A stretch of 64,000 nucleotides of DNA from VXNE01 sp965205735 (GTDB lineage: Bacteria; Pseudomonadota; Gammaproteobacteria; Pseudomonadales; Azotimanducaceae): positions 992,001-1,056,000 of the forward strand of contig OZ242179.1 in the NCBI GenBank assembly GCA_965205735.1. The letters are read 5' to 3'. The notes under the pieces were generated by a model, which saw only the letters and a program-made list of their open reading frames with translations, ran no database searches and had not been told where the DNA came from. Numbering within the stretch: the stretch's first letter is position 1; every line of letters begins with the position of its first letter. Both the position numbers and the translations under genes were made by a program. Below, piece after piece: positions 35,990 through 44,685 of this stretch.

Positions 35990-37870
35990 CTACTTCCTCG
36001 CCAGCGTCAGTTCTTTAGCCCTGTCGGGATCGATCCACCAGCTATCCAGGACACGCACGGCGCTGCCGACCAGGTACTCGTACTTCGCGACCGCCTCGTG
36101 CTCCGGCCTCGCGAACTTGTCCCAGCGCACAAATCGTTCCTCGTCCGGGATGTGAAAAGGGATGTGATAAAAGCCCCATAGCAACACGCGATCAAGCGCG
36201 TGGCAGGCGATCATCGCTTCTTCGATTGTCTCCGCCTTGTGCTCCGCTTGCTCGATGAGCGCATCAACGATGGGATCGCGCAGCCCGGCCATGTTTCCGC
36301 CCAGTTCCAGGTCCGCGGTCCTGGAGCCAAAGTAACTCTGCAGCTCCCCTAACGGCGGATTCAAAAAGTCGTGCCCCCGGACATACGCATCGAAATTGCG
36401 TATGCGCAAATGGTTCACCCACGACACGTTGTCCAGCAGCCGTAGACGCGCGTCTATGCCGAGTATCGCCAGGGACTCGATATACGGCAGCAGGACCCGA
36501 CGCTGCGACGGGTTCTGCGTCGTCAACTCCAGTTCGAACGGCTGCCCCGCGGCATCGACCAGACGTCCGCCCCGAATCGTCCAGCCGGCTTCGGCAAGCA
36601 GATCGCGCGCTCTTTCAAGGGCCGAACGATGCAAACCGGCCCCGTTCGAGACCGGAAGCTGAAAAGCCTCGGTAAACACCCGCTCCGGCAGACGGTCCCG
36701 GTAGGGAGCAAGCAGGGCGAGCTCGGCTTGTGTGGGCAGTCCACTCGCGGCAAAAGACGAGTTGGCGAAGTAGCTCAGCGCCCGCGACTGTGAACCGTAT
36801 TGAAATACCCGGTTCTGCCACTCGAAATCCAGCGCCAGCGTCAGCGCCTCGCGGACCCGCACATCCCGCAATCTCTCGCGATCGAGATTCAGCACGATCG
36901 CCAACGCGAGGCCAATAAATTTCTGCAGGGACCGCGTTTCCATGATGAACGATCCCGCTTCCAGCGCCGGGATATCGTAAGACGAAATCCAATGCCGAAT
37001 ATCGGCTTCAAAGTAGATATCGAACAGCCCCTTGCGAATGGCCTCTCTGGCCACCGTCGCGTCGCGATAGACGTCGTATCGGATGACATCGAAATTGTAA
37101 CGTCCGCGGTTCACCGAGATATCCCGTCCCCAGTAATCTTCAACGCGTTCGTAGCGGATAAAGTCGTGATCGAAATCGGCCACCCGATAGGGGCCGCTCC
37201 CCACCGGCGGCACCAGGGTGTGGGTACTGGAGTCCTTGCCTGCGTAATAGTGCGCCGGTCGGATGGGGAACCAGGTCAGCGCCACAAGGTTTGAATTGGT
37301 GAACACGCCCCGATGGTGAACGACCATCTCCCTGTCGTTGACTATCTCCAGCGATTCGATCCATGACTGCAGGTAGACCTTTCCGAAGGGAAGCTTCAAC
37401 AGTTCGTCATGGGAAAACTTCACATCCTTCGTCGTCACGGGCACGCCATCGTGCCAGCGCGCCTTCTCGTGTATCCGGATGAAGAGCGACTTCCTGTCGG
37501 CGGACAGTGCAACGCCGTCGGCAAGCTGGCCATATAGACCGGACAACTCATCCGCAGAACGGATCATCAGCCGGTCGACTGTTCTGCCGAGGCCCTGTAC
37601 GCCCGGTACGCCCGTTCCCGGGACACCCGAGAAATTCCGGATGGGCGTGGTCGCCGAGAGCTTCAGTTCGCCGCCTTTCGGCGCGTCGGGGTTTGCGTAT
37701 TCGAAGTGCTCGAAGTCGGCGGGATACTTCAGTTCATGCAGCAGCGAGATGCCGTGCTGATAGGCGGGCTGCTCCGCCATGGACACCAGCGCCTGCAGCA
37801 GAATCACGCCCGACAGGCAGTGCTTGTGCAGCCTGCCAAGCACATGGTCAATTGCAGTCTTTGCTTTCAT
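35990..37870 (-). CDS. YejA-like ABC transporter substrate-binding protein, orphan
   Basis: 626 residues from ATG 37870 (MKAKTAIDHVLGRL). Family features of SBP_bac_5/YejA-type peptide-binding proteins are clear: HELKYPADFEHFEYANPDAPKGG, ELSGLYGQLADGVALS, KARWHDGVPVTTKDVKFSHDELL, VGSGPYRVADFDHD and the C-terminal WWIDPDRAKELTLARK. Such periplasmic proteins deliver oligopeptides or conjugates (microcin C class) to an ABC importer. The hydrophobic CLSGVILLQALVSMA suggests export. No permease or ATPase gene is nearby, so it is an orphan. Its ATG overlaps the stop of an isomerase remnant in ATGA form, showing that a second isomerase gene once preceded it. Confidence 0.88.
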   Translation of the reverse strand: MKAKTAIDHVLGRLHKHCLSGVILLQALVSMAEQPAYQHGISLLHELKYPADFEHFEYANPDAPKGGELKLSATTPIRNFSGVPGTGVPGVQGLGRTVDRLMIRSADELSGLYGQLADGVALSADRKSLFIRIHEKARWHDGVPVTTKDVKFSHDELLKLPFGKVYLQSWIESLEIVNDREMVVHHRGVFTNSNLVALTWFPIRPAHYYAGKDSSTHTLVPPVGSGPYRVADFDHDFIRYERVEDYWGRDISVNRGRYNFDVIRYDVYRDATVAREAIRKGLFDIYFEADIRHWISSYDIPALEAGSFIMETRSLQKFIGLALAIVLNLDRERLRDVRVREALTLALDFEWQNRVFQYGSQSRALSYFANSSFAASGLPTQAELALLAPYRDRLPERVFTEAFQLPVSNGAGLHRSALERARDLLAEAGWTIRGGRLVDAAGQPFELELTTQNPSQRRVLLPYIESLAILGIDARLRLLDNVSWVNHLRIRNFDAYVRGHDFLNPPLGELQSYFGSRTADLELGGNMAGLRDPIVDALIEQAEHKAETIEEAMIACHALDRVLLWGFYHIPFHIPDEERFVRWDKFARPEHEAVAKYEYLVGSAVRVLDSWWIDPDRAKELTLARK

Positions 37871-37936
37871 GCTCCTGTCTGATGCGTTGCGGAGCAGCCT
37901 CCCATCATCTAGACGCTGGCATCCACCTGATCCTCT
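37867..37936 (-). pseudogene. 3'-terminal remnant of a second sugar isomerase gene
   Basis: These 70 bp align without a gap to the last 70 bp of the isomerase gene (38388-38457), at roughly 80 percent identity by my count, stop codon to stop codon. The copy has a premature TAG inside. Its right edge coincides with foreign sequence starting at about 37937. This is a truncated paralogue rather than an active gene. Confidence 0.75.
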
Positions 37937-37940
37937 CCAA

Positions 37941-38000
37941 CCCGGATATTTCACCAAGCCGCTTTGTCGAACAGACAAACGTCATTTGCTTTCGATCATG
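37941..38000 (+). repeat. Dispersed element end, copy A
   Basis: A 24-bp block beginning CCCGGATATTTCACCAAG is identical to one at 53404-53427, and homology continues weaker for about 32 bp. A shared sharp left boundary beside different genes suggests the terminus of an insertion element (an IS1380-like end is conceivable). No transposase is seen. Confidence 0.5.
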
Positions 38001-38246
38001 CGTGTTGGTTTTCCGCAAATCCTACCCGATCCAGATGGTTGGGCATCAGCGCTGCGTCGAATCGGCTCGATCTCCGACGCCCTTGCCATCCACGGACTGG
38101 CCGGGCGTATCAGCCCCCTGAAGGCCATATCAGCAGATCTTGACCTGGAGCCCGCGTCGTCACGAACCTACGCTTGGCGAGACGCGCGTTGGCGGATTCG
38201 GTGGCCGCAGCCCGTCGACGAAATCAAGGCCGTTGTTCTACAGTGA
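37998..38246 (+). pseudogene. Fragment of unknown protein coupled to toxin remnant
   Basis: An open frame of 82 residues after an ATG at 37998 (MRVGFPQILPDPDGWASAL), ending ARWRIRWPQPVDEIKAVVLQ. It reads like protein but lacks a recognisable start; the frame is open upstream through the repeat. Its TGA overlaps the next start as GTGA at 38243-38246, the geometry of antitoxin-toxin gene pairs. I would expect the 3' part of an AbiEi-like antitoxin, but cannot confirm that family from sequence. Confidence 0.4.
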
Positions 38247-38350
38247 TTACCCCCGCACTCATCACCCAGCGAGCAGCAAGGGACGACGTGCCGGCCAGAA
38301 CGGTCGAGCGTGACTATGTCCTCGCTCACATCGTCGGCCAGAGGATCATC
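38243..38350 (+). pseudogene. N-terminal remnant of AbiEii/AbiGii-like nucleotidyltransferase toxin
   Basis: Starts GTG 38243, reading VITPALITQRAARDDVPART then VERDYVLAHIV, which is the conserved start of AbiEii/AbiGii-type toxins (the VE(K/R)DYVL motif). After about residue 33 sense is lost, and downstream the frame merely crosses the opposite-strand isomerase gene. The nucleotidyltransferase core is absent. It is therefore a truncated relic, with its partner just upstream. Confidence 0.6.
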
Positions 38351-38387
38351 GGCGGTTCCGCTGACGTCGACGGCAACCTGCTTGCCT

Positions 38388-39230
38388 TCATGCGCCTGCC
38401 TGGTGATTTGCGGCGTGGCCTCTCAGCATGGCAACGCTGGCATCCACCTGATCCTCTTTGAGGCCGTGGAGAATGACCGGCACGTCGAACGGCAGCGCGC
38501 AGAGCAACGCGACGTAGCGTGCGTAATCGAGTTTGCCGGTTCCGGCCGCCAGATGGCCGGCATCGCCGTCCCGATCGAGATCCTTGCCGTGTGCGATGGC
38601 GATGCGATCGCCGAGCAATTCAAAAGCCTCGTCGAGTATTTCGGTCATGCGCGGCAAATCGCCCTCGCCGAAGAGATTCGATGCATCCATGACGACTCCA
38701 AGACTCGGCGAGCCCATCTCGTCAATCAGGCGCCGAGCCTTCTTTGCCGTGTTGACAACATTGTTCACCTCGGGTTCGAAGGCGATGACGACACCGGCCT
38801 CTTCCGCAACCGGCAATACCTGTTCCAGCGTATTGCGCAACGCCCGCCAGGCTTCTTCGGTCTCGTTGTCCGGGTGCTTGCGCCACATGCTGTCGGGGTC
38901 CCGGGACCCGGTGCACGTCGCGATCACGGAAGTGCCCATGGGGCCACAGGCTGCCGTCAGTAGCTTCAATTTGTCGATTGCCTGATCGCGCTGCGCCTCA
39001 TCGACGGCCACCATGTTGGCCGGACCGCCCACCGCCGCGATCGTCATGCCGCGTTTCCGGGTTTCCGCGCGAACCATTGGCGCCTTCGCGAGCTTATCGG
39101 CCAGCGGCCCCTGCACATTTACCGACCCCGGGTTGAATTGAAGATGACGGATGTCATGCCCGAGAATCGCATCGAGCGATTCCTCCAGGGTGGGTCGCTG
39201 GAAGTGACCCGACATGATTCCTACTTGCAT
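38388..39230 (-). CDS. Sugar phosphate isomerase/epimerase (xylose isomerase-like TIM barrel)
   Basis: 280 residues. TIM-barrel features: start MQVGIMSGHFQRPTLEESLD, metal-binding strand AFEPEVNNVVNTAKKA (Glu), LGVVMDASNLFGEGDL (Asp), AHGKDL (His) and the final VILHGLKEDQVDASV. This is the IolE/hydroxypyruvate-isomerase/OtnI class, which isomerises small keto sugars or acid-sugar phosphates. In context with the OtnK-like kinase and OtnC-like aldolase of this locus, a tetronate-branch isomerase role is plausible. A hairpin lies 21-37 bp upstream of the start. Its 3' end is duplicated as a remnant at 37867-37936. Confidence 0.88.
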   Translation of the reverse strand: MQVGIMSGHFQRPTLEESLDAILGHDIRHLQFNPGSVNVQGPLADKLAKAPMVRAETRKRGMTIAAVGGPANMVAVDEAQRDQAIDKLKLLTAACGPMGTSVIATCTGSRDPDSMWRKHPDNETEEAWRALRNTLEQVLPVAEEAGVVIAFEPEVNNVVNTAKKARRLIDEMGSPSLGVVMDASNLFGEGDLPRMTEILDEAFELLGDRIAIAHGKDLDRDGDAGHLAAGTGKLDYARYVALLCALPFDVPVILHGLKEDQVDASVAMLRGHAANHQAGA

Positions 39231-39250
39231 GATGTGTCCTTGGGTTGTTG

Positions 39251-39267
39251 AGTCGCCTCAGGCGACT
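39251..39267 (-). terminator. Hairpin between PhyH (3) and isomerase genes
   Basis: AGTCGCC and GGCGACT form a perfect seven-pair stem around a TCA loop. It could end transcription of the PhyH gene at 39331 or shape the leader of the isomerase gene. On the minus strand no U-run follows. Confidence 0.4.
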
Positions 39268-39330
39268 TTCGGTTGAGATTCCCGTTGAAAGCGGACCGCG
39301 GAACGGGATTTTGCCTTCAGATCACCCCTT

Positions 39331-40233
39331 TCAGTTGAAAGGCATTACCACCGACCTGTTGCCACGGACCTGCTCCGGGATGGCATCGTAATAGGGGACC
39401 GGCTCCGCGATAGCGTGCGCAGCCCCAGCCGGATTCGAACCCCATCTTTCAGGAATGACCGTGCCCTTCCTGGCGAGCCTTGCGGCCAACGAGATTCTCC
39501 CGGACCGCATGTCCGCATTCCTTCGGAGTTCTGGATTCGGGGCACCGAAGTAGCCTGGGCGCCAGTCCTCCTCCCTGTGTTCGTACGCCAGGCTGCGATG
39601 CAGCAGCGCAGAATGGAATACTGCGAACTCCCCTCTCCTGAACGTCAGCGGGGTGATCCTGTCATGGACCACCTCCGGCATTTCATCAAACAGACGCGGC
39701 ATGTCCCGGTCGAAACCGTCGATGGGCAAATGCGATCCCTTTATGTATTCGATCCGGCCGTGTTCCATGCCCAGGTCGGACAGGGCCACCACAAAGGAGA
39801 AGTGATTGCTGGTGTCATACACGTTGATCGGGTCATTGCCGTTTTCAATGATGCGATCATGGTGCCATCGATTTTCTCCGACGCCTTGATATTTCGGAAA
39901 GAACTTGGTCTGCCAGAGCAACAGATCCTTGCCGAAACACTCCGACACCACGGACTGCAGGTTGGCGTCGAGAAAGAGTTCCCTTACCGCGCCGAACGCC
40001 ATGTGTCTGTTTATCAATGTGGTGTGGCGCAGTTGATCTTCCTGTCCCGCCAGCATTGCCAGTGAATTCTGCGCCCGTTGTAGTGCCTGTAGTCCTATGG
40101 CCACTTCAGACACTGCATCGAGTATCGACTTGTCCGCCAACTCGAACGGCCCCGCCAGGCCGTCACGTCGCAATTGAGCGGTAAAGCGGCTCATTTCAGT
40201 TCCTGTCCCGCTGCCAGATGTGTCTGTTGCCAT
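39331..40233 (-). CDS. PhyH-family Fe(II)/2-oxoglutarate dioxygenase (3)
   Basis: 300 residues, starting 24 bp after the kinase stop. Iron-site residues: H124-H-D126 (NRWHHDRIIENG) and H212 (FHSALLHRSLAYEHREE). The middle portion LLLWQTKFFPKYQG and the strand IEYIKGSHLPIDGFD match PhyH-like proteins. The N-terminus is Ser/Gly/Thr-rich; a Met at residue 14 is an alternative start. It is not closely similar to the other PhyH copies here. A role in hydroxylating the substrate of the locus is inferred. Confidence 0.85.
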   Translation of the reverse strand: MATDTSGSGTGTEMSRFTAQLRRDGLAGPFELADKSILDAVSEVAIGLQALQRAQNSLAMLAGQEDQLRHTTLINRHMAFGAVRELFLDANLQSVVSECFGKDLLLWQTKFFPKYQGVGENRWHHDRIIENGNDPINVYDTSNHFSFVVALSDLGMEHGRIEYIKGSHLPIDGFDRDMPRLFDEMPEVVHDRITPLTFRRGEFAVFHSALLHRSLAYEHREEDWRPGYFGAPNPELRRNADMRSGRISLAARLARKGTVIPERWGSNPAGAAHAIAEPVPYYDAIPEQVRGNRSVVMPFN

Positions 40234-40257
40234 ACTCTCGTCTCGTCCTGGTGTTCG

Positions 40258-41547
40258 TTAGCTGTTCTGTCTTCCCGCAGCATCGGCTTCCCGCATGCGC
40301 CGCAGCGCGGCATCAAAGAAATCCGCTTCGCCGGCGCCCCCCGCCTTGGTGACCAGGGATATGGGATCAGTGCCCGCCCTGTGGCAGTAACCACCTCCCA
40401 GATAGTCGAACGGGGAAACGCGAAGCCGGTCGATGCCCAGCGTATCGATGACTTTTCCCGAGGTCTCACCGCCGGCCACAACAAACTTGCGGACCCCGAG
40501 TCCGTGCAGGCGACTGGTCACACGACCCAACAGGCCTTCTGCCAGGTCCGCCGCCCTCTGTCGGCCAAGCGCTTTCTGTGCGCGTTGGACTCCGTCGTGA
40601 TCGGTCGTGGTGGCGATACCAACGGGTCCCCGTTGCAACTTGTCCGCCGCCCAGTCGACTATCTTGTCGACCATGTTCGAGTCGCCGGCAGCTTGCACCA
40701 GGTCGACCTTGAACAGAGGATGCTGCTGTTCGAACACCCCGATCTGACGGTTGCTGTTGGGGCTGCAACTGCCGGACAGCACGGCCTGGTATCCCGGCGC
40801 CGGCGGCAGCAACCCGACCGGCTCCGCCTGTTCCTGTCCCTGCCGCCAGTTGCGCGCCAGGTAGATCGGTAACCAGTCAGCACCGGTGCTTAACGGTGAA
40901 TCTACCGCCAAATCCGCGATTCGGGCGACATCCTCGCTCTCGATCGCATCCGCTATAAAGAACGGCGTGCCGCCGCTTGTCTGCTCAGCGAGAAACCCCT
41001 CGGCGGCAGGTTTCGCGCTGCGCAGAACGCGAAGGGGCAAGAGGCCCACTTTGACCCGGCTCTGTGCCTGCAGGACTTCCAACAGGTTGGAATTGGTCAT
41101 CGGCGTTGCCGGGTCACGGCTTGCCCCCGATTCATGCAGCATCCTGTCGTTCACAAAGAGGCGCCCCAGGTACACCGTGGCACCGCGCCAGGTTGGACAG
41201 AACAGGACACGGTCGGCCCCCGTCAATGCCATCAAGCTCTCCGAGACGGGGCCGATATTGCCTTTCTCGGTCGACATGAAAAGCGCGCTGTATTTGTAGT
41301 AGATCCGTTTTGTCTGCTGCGCGAGCAGCGCCTCGGCAGATCGGCGGGCATCGGCAACCGCTTCTTCCCGCGGTAACAACCGAATCTTCCGACCGACAAC
41401 GACCGCCTGGGCATCCTCGTCGAGCCCGGCGAGCCCTTCGGTAGACGTCACCAGCGGGCAGGCAACACCCTCGCGTTCCAACAGGCTGGCCACCATCATG
41501 CCGCCGGTCAGATCATCCGCAATGACGCCCAGTTCAAGCAATCTCAT
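40258..41547 (-). CDS. Four-carbon acid sugar kinase family (OtnK/DUF1537)
   Basis: 429 residues. The N-terminal domain is typical (LGVIADDLTGGMMVASLLE) with the acid-sugar-binding Asp pair, and the C-terminal nucleotide-binding domain carries VVAGGETSGKVIDTLGI and the Gly-rich SPFDYLGGGYCHRAG. Characterised members phosphorylate 3-oxo-tetronates (from erythronate or threonate) or related acid sugars in the cytoplasm; OtnC then decarboxylates the product to dihydroxyacetone phosphate. The cognate dehydrogenase (LtnD/PdxA2 type) is not recognised here, though the SDR at 29348 or one of the AKRs might substitute. Transcribed with PhyH (3) 24 bp downstream. Confidence 0.9.
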   Translation of the reverse strand: MRLLELGVIADDLTGGMMVASLLEREGVACPLVTSTEGLAGLDEDAQAVVVGRKIRLLPREEAVADARRSAEALLAQQTKRIYYKYSALFMSTEKGNIGPVSESLMALTGADRVLFCPTWRGATVYLGRLFVNDRMLHESGASRDPATPMTNSNLLEVLQAQSRVKVGLLPLRVLRSAKPAAEGFLAEQTSGGTPFFIADAIESEDVARIADLAVDSPLSTGADWLPIYLARNWRQGQEQAEPVGLLPPAPGYQAVLSGSCSPNSNRQIGVFEQQHPLFKVDLVQAAGDSNMVDKIVDWAADKLQRGPVGIATTTDHDGVQRAQKALGRQRAADLAEGLLGRVTSRLHGLGVRKFVVAGGETSGKVIDTLGIDRLRVSPFDYLGGGYCHRAGTDPISLVTKAGGAGEADFFDAALRRMREADAAGRQNS

Positions 41548-41597
41548 TCTTCCTCATGCCCAGGCCCGGGCCAGCTCACCAGACCGACCCATTTGCC

Positions 41598-43220
41598 CTA
41601 CTCTGATATCACCGTGATCTCAAAAACCTTTTCGGGGCTGTTGTGATGCCCGATCCTTGAGACCACTGTCCTGAGGCGATGAGTGCCGGCAGGCAGCCTG
41701 ATGGGCCCGGTGTACACCCGCCAGGAGGACTCCTCGCCCTCTTCCAGCGTGAAACAGGTACTGCATCCCTGGGTCGGACTGAAGAGCTGCAGCCGGTGCT
41801 GCACGGGCAGGCTGAATTCATCCGGAGCCCGCTCCCGCCCATACGAGTCCGCTGTGAAAACCAGGCACCTTGCGTCCGTGCAAACCGGTTTCTCACCATT
41901 CGGATAGTGGATAGCCTTCATCACCCTTTCATCAACCAGTCCAAGATCCCGGGTTTCTTTCTGCCAGGCGTCGAGTTCTTCCCGCATACGGACAATCACC
42001 TCACGGCAGCCCTCTTCTTCCGCAAGGTTGTGTACCTCCCAGGGATCCGTCCGGGTATCGTAAAGCTCTTCTACGGGCCGCTTCTCAGCGAACATGATTG
42101 ACTGTGTTTCATCGAGCGTGCCTTCCATCCAGCAGCGGTACCACTCCTGCATGATGGGATGCGTGTTCCGGAAGGCATTCCAGAGAAGATATGGCTTCTC
42201 GGGAAACCAGTTCTTGATGTATTTGTATCTCTTGTCTCTTACCGCTCTGACCATATCGTTGTCGGCATCGGAACGGTCGACCGATGCATGAATGTATTTC
42301 CTCTCGGGCCCGGTCTGTACGCCCAGAAAGGCACGCCCCTGCATATGCGGCGGCACGGTGATTCCGCAGGCACTGAGCATGGTAGGGCCCAGGTCAACGG
42401 TGCTGACCAGCCTGTCACTGGTCGTGCCCGGCTCGATCACCCCCGGCCAGCGAATGATCATCGGCGAGAGTATCCCCTGATCATAGGGGTGGCGTTTCCC
42501 CCTGGGCATCGGCCCGTGATCGCTCCAGTGCACGACTATGGTGTTGTCGGCCAGGCCATCTTCCTCAAGCTGGCCGAGCAACTCTTCCATGACCTGGTCG
42601 CACAGTGCCATGTTGTCGTAGTTCTTGGCGATACTCCTTCGAACCCTGGGCGTATCCGGAAAGTACGGCGGCACCTCGACCGAATCTGGATCGGTGGTTT
42701 CCTTCAGACTCGGCACAATGAAATTGAATGGCCAGGTGCGCTTCTCCTCCCACATGCCCGATTCGTGGGTATATTCGGGGTTGAAGACAGAGAAAAATGG
42801 CACCGATTGATCAGGCCGGTTTCTCCAGTGGGCGGTATTGGAACAATCATCCCAGGCGGCAAAAGGCGGTTCGAACTGATAGTCCGTCTTGACGTTGTTC
42901 GAACAGTAGTAGCCCTCTCTTCTGAAGTACTCACCAAGACATTTGGCGTAGTGTGGGACCGGTGCGTCGTAGGCCTGTCCCCGGGTCGTCCTCATATGGT
43001 GCGCGCCGATACTGGTGGGATACATCCCGGTGATCACCGCCGCCCGCGCCGGCGCGCAGATCGGCGCCGTCGAGAAAGCATTGGGATAAATACACCCCTC
43101 TGATGCCAGCCGGTCAACCGCCGGCGTTCTGGCTATCTTGTCGCCATAGCACCCATAAAACGGCAAACAGTCTTCAAAACTGATCCATAGAACATTGAGT
43201 TTCCTGGTCACTGGCAACAA
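41598..43220 (-). CDS. Cys-type sulfatase, heparan-N-sulfatase-like
   Basis: 540 residues. The activation motif is C55-A-P-A-R59 in TAPICAPARAAVITG, so Cys55 would become formylglycine. Metal and sulfate residues are visible: LWISFEDC at the start, VVHWSDHGPMPRGKRHPYD and the C-terminal sulfatase subdomain (VRDKRYKYIKNW). The opening LNVLWISFED.LPFYGCYGD fits the SGSH-like S1 subfamily. No signal peptide is present, so activity is cytoplasmic. A beta-sandwich-like tail of about 100 residues (WRVYTGPIRLPAGTHRL, then VSRIGHHNSPEKVF) follows the catalytic domain. The operon partners are the kinase and ADP-ribosylglycohydrolase-like genes. Confidence 0.92.
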   Translation of the reverse strand: MLPVTRKLNVLWISFEDCLPFYGCYGDKIARTPAVDRLASEGCIYPNAFSTAPICAPARAAVITGMYPTSIGAHHMRTTRGQAYDAPVPHYAKCLGEYFRREGYYCSNNVKTDYQFEPPFAAWDDCSNTAHWRNRPDQSVPFFSVFNPEYTHESGMWEEKRTWPFNFIVPSLKETTDPDSVEVPPYFPDTPRVRRSIAKNYDNMALCDQVMEELLGQLEEDGLADNTIVVHWSDHGPMPRGKRHPYDQGILSPMIIRWPGVIEPGTTSDRLVSTVDLGPTMLSACGITVPPHMQGRAFLGVQTGPERKYIHASVDRSDADNDMVRAVRDKRYKYIKNWFPEKPYLLWNAFRNTHPIMQEWYRCWMEGTLDETQSIMFAEKRPVEELYDTRTDPWEVHNLAEEEGCREVIVRMREELDAWQKETRDLGLVDERVMKAIHYPNGEKPVCTDARCLVFTADSYGRERAPDEFSLPVQHRLQLFSPTQGCSTCFTLEEGEESSWRVYTGPIRLPAGTHRLRTVVSRIGHHNSPEKVFEITVISE

Positions 43221-43256
43221 CCTCGCATTTGGTTTCTCCGGCGTCTGATGCAGCCG

Positions 43257-44633
43257 TTACGACAGACCGGCAATCTTTCGCTGAACGCTGAGCGTGCGCA
43301 TTGCCAATTCGGCCATGGCGACTTCCTCGAATCCGAACACCTTCGGCTTGATGGTGTCGTTGAGCGGTGCGACCAGGCTCGAATTCAGTCCGCTAGCGCC
43401 ACTGGCCGCACCGACAATCGAGCCGCAGGTGGCACCATTGCAGTCGGTGTCCCAGCCGCCTTCGACGGAACTGCAGATCGACTGATGGAAGTCCATCCGT
43501 CCATAAATCATGGCGCCAATGACCACCAGCGCGTTGTTTACGGTGTGCACCGGACTCAGCTCGCCATAATGCTCGTCGACCCAGTTCATGTAGGTATGGA
43601 AGTCGTCACACTTCGCTGATTGGGCCAGCGCACCATTGACCGCTTCGGCAAGACGACTCCCCTGCGGAATCTCGGAAAGGCCAATACCGATCAGTTCCAC
43701 GGGATCCTGCACCACAAAGGCCGCCGCCGTGATCGCCGCAAACATCATCTCGCCATAGATGCCGTTGGCCCTGTGGGTCCAGCAGGCGTCGCGAAACGCA
43801 AACTCCGCCGCCAGTTCCGGGTTGCCGGCGCAGGCATAACCCCAACCGTCCGCCCGGATCTGCGCGCCGATCCATTCACGATAGGGATTGCGGTGGGTAC
43901 TGGTGTACTCGGGCGTGACCCAATTCGTCCTCGCTACTCGGGGCGAGGCATTGTTGTAGTTCAGGATGGCCTGCGTTTCCGCCGTACAGATCGCGTTGTA
44001 AGGCAGGCAGTTGTTCCAGGCGGTGGCGACATTCCGCCAGGTGAAGTCGGCACCGTGCGTTTCCAATACGTGGAGCGCAATCAGGGTGTAGTGAATATCA
44101 TCGTCGGGTTCCATGAACGCGATGTTTTGGCGCTGCGACTGTGGACAGGCGATCCTGATATCGTCACCCGCGTCTTCGCCGCTGAAGTAAAAATCCAGCG
44201 GCCAGTGTTCCCGGTTTTCCAAATAGGTCCGGATGGTCTGCCGCCCGGACATGCCGTGGGCGCCCCGCATGCCCATACCCTCGACCGGCTTGCCCAATGC
44301 ACAACCGCATGCCCTGCCTGTCCAGGCACCATGCAGTCGGTCGAGGAGTTCCGACTCGTCGACACTGCCCAACTGGCGAGGACCGCTCGGACGGTCTCGA
44401 CGAATAGCATCCAGATCATTCGGCTGCACATAGTGAAAACCGGATGCCTTCGGCAATGCCGCAAGTTCATCGAACAACGGATCGATCGCTGCGATGTTCA
44501 TGCTGTCCTGCTCCGGGTCCAGCGCAGACACCCGGTCCCTGACACTGTCCGGGACCGGATGGCCCTCGTACTCCCGTTGAGTCAATTCCGCCTTGAGCAA
44601 CTGCAGCGGCGTCGTCCATCCCGTGAATATCAT
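43257..44633 (-). CDS. ADP-ribosylglycohydrolase-fold protein
   Basis: 458 residues from ATG 44633 (MIFTGWTTPLQLLKAE). The ADP-ribosylglycohydrolase fold shows in DRLHGAWTGRACGCALGKPVEGM, the acidic metal motif EPDDDIHYTLIAL and the late motif GGWDTDCNGATCGSIVGA (Asp pair and Gly-rich helix). These metal-dependent hydrolases remove ADP-ribose, but members in catabolic loci can act on other glycosidic or ring-opened substrates. In this locus a role on a sugar derivative is as likely as on ADP-ribose. It has no signal peptide. It lies between a sulfatase and a PhyH gene, with 36-52 bp gaps. Confidence 0.82.
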   Translation of the reverse strand: MIFTGWTTPLQLLKAELTQREYEGHPVPDSVRDRVSALDPEQDSMNIAAIDPLFDELAALPKASGFHYVQPNDLDAIRRDRPSGPRQLGSVDESELLDRLHGAWTGRACGCALGKPVEGMGMRGAHGMSGRQTIRTYLENREHWPLDFYFSGEDAGDDIRIACPQSQRQNIAFMEPDDDIHYTLIALHVLETHGADFTWRNVATAWNNCLPYNAICTAETQAILNYNNASPRVARTNWVTPEYTSTHRNPYREWIGAQIRADGWGYACAGNPELAAEFAFRDACWTHRANGIYGEMMFAAITAAAFVVQDPVELIGIGLSEIPQGSRLAEAVNGALAQSAKCDDFHTYMNWVDEHYGELSPVHTVNNALVVIGAMIYGRMDFHQSICSSVEGGWDTDCNGATCGSIVGAASGASGLNSSLVAPLNDTIKPKVFGFEEVAMAELAMRTLSVQRKIAGLS

Positions 44634-44685
44634 TGGTATTGCACTCCTCACTGATTTTCCCTTGTGCCCGAATCGTCCCAAGTGG

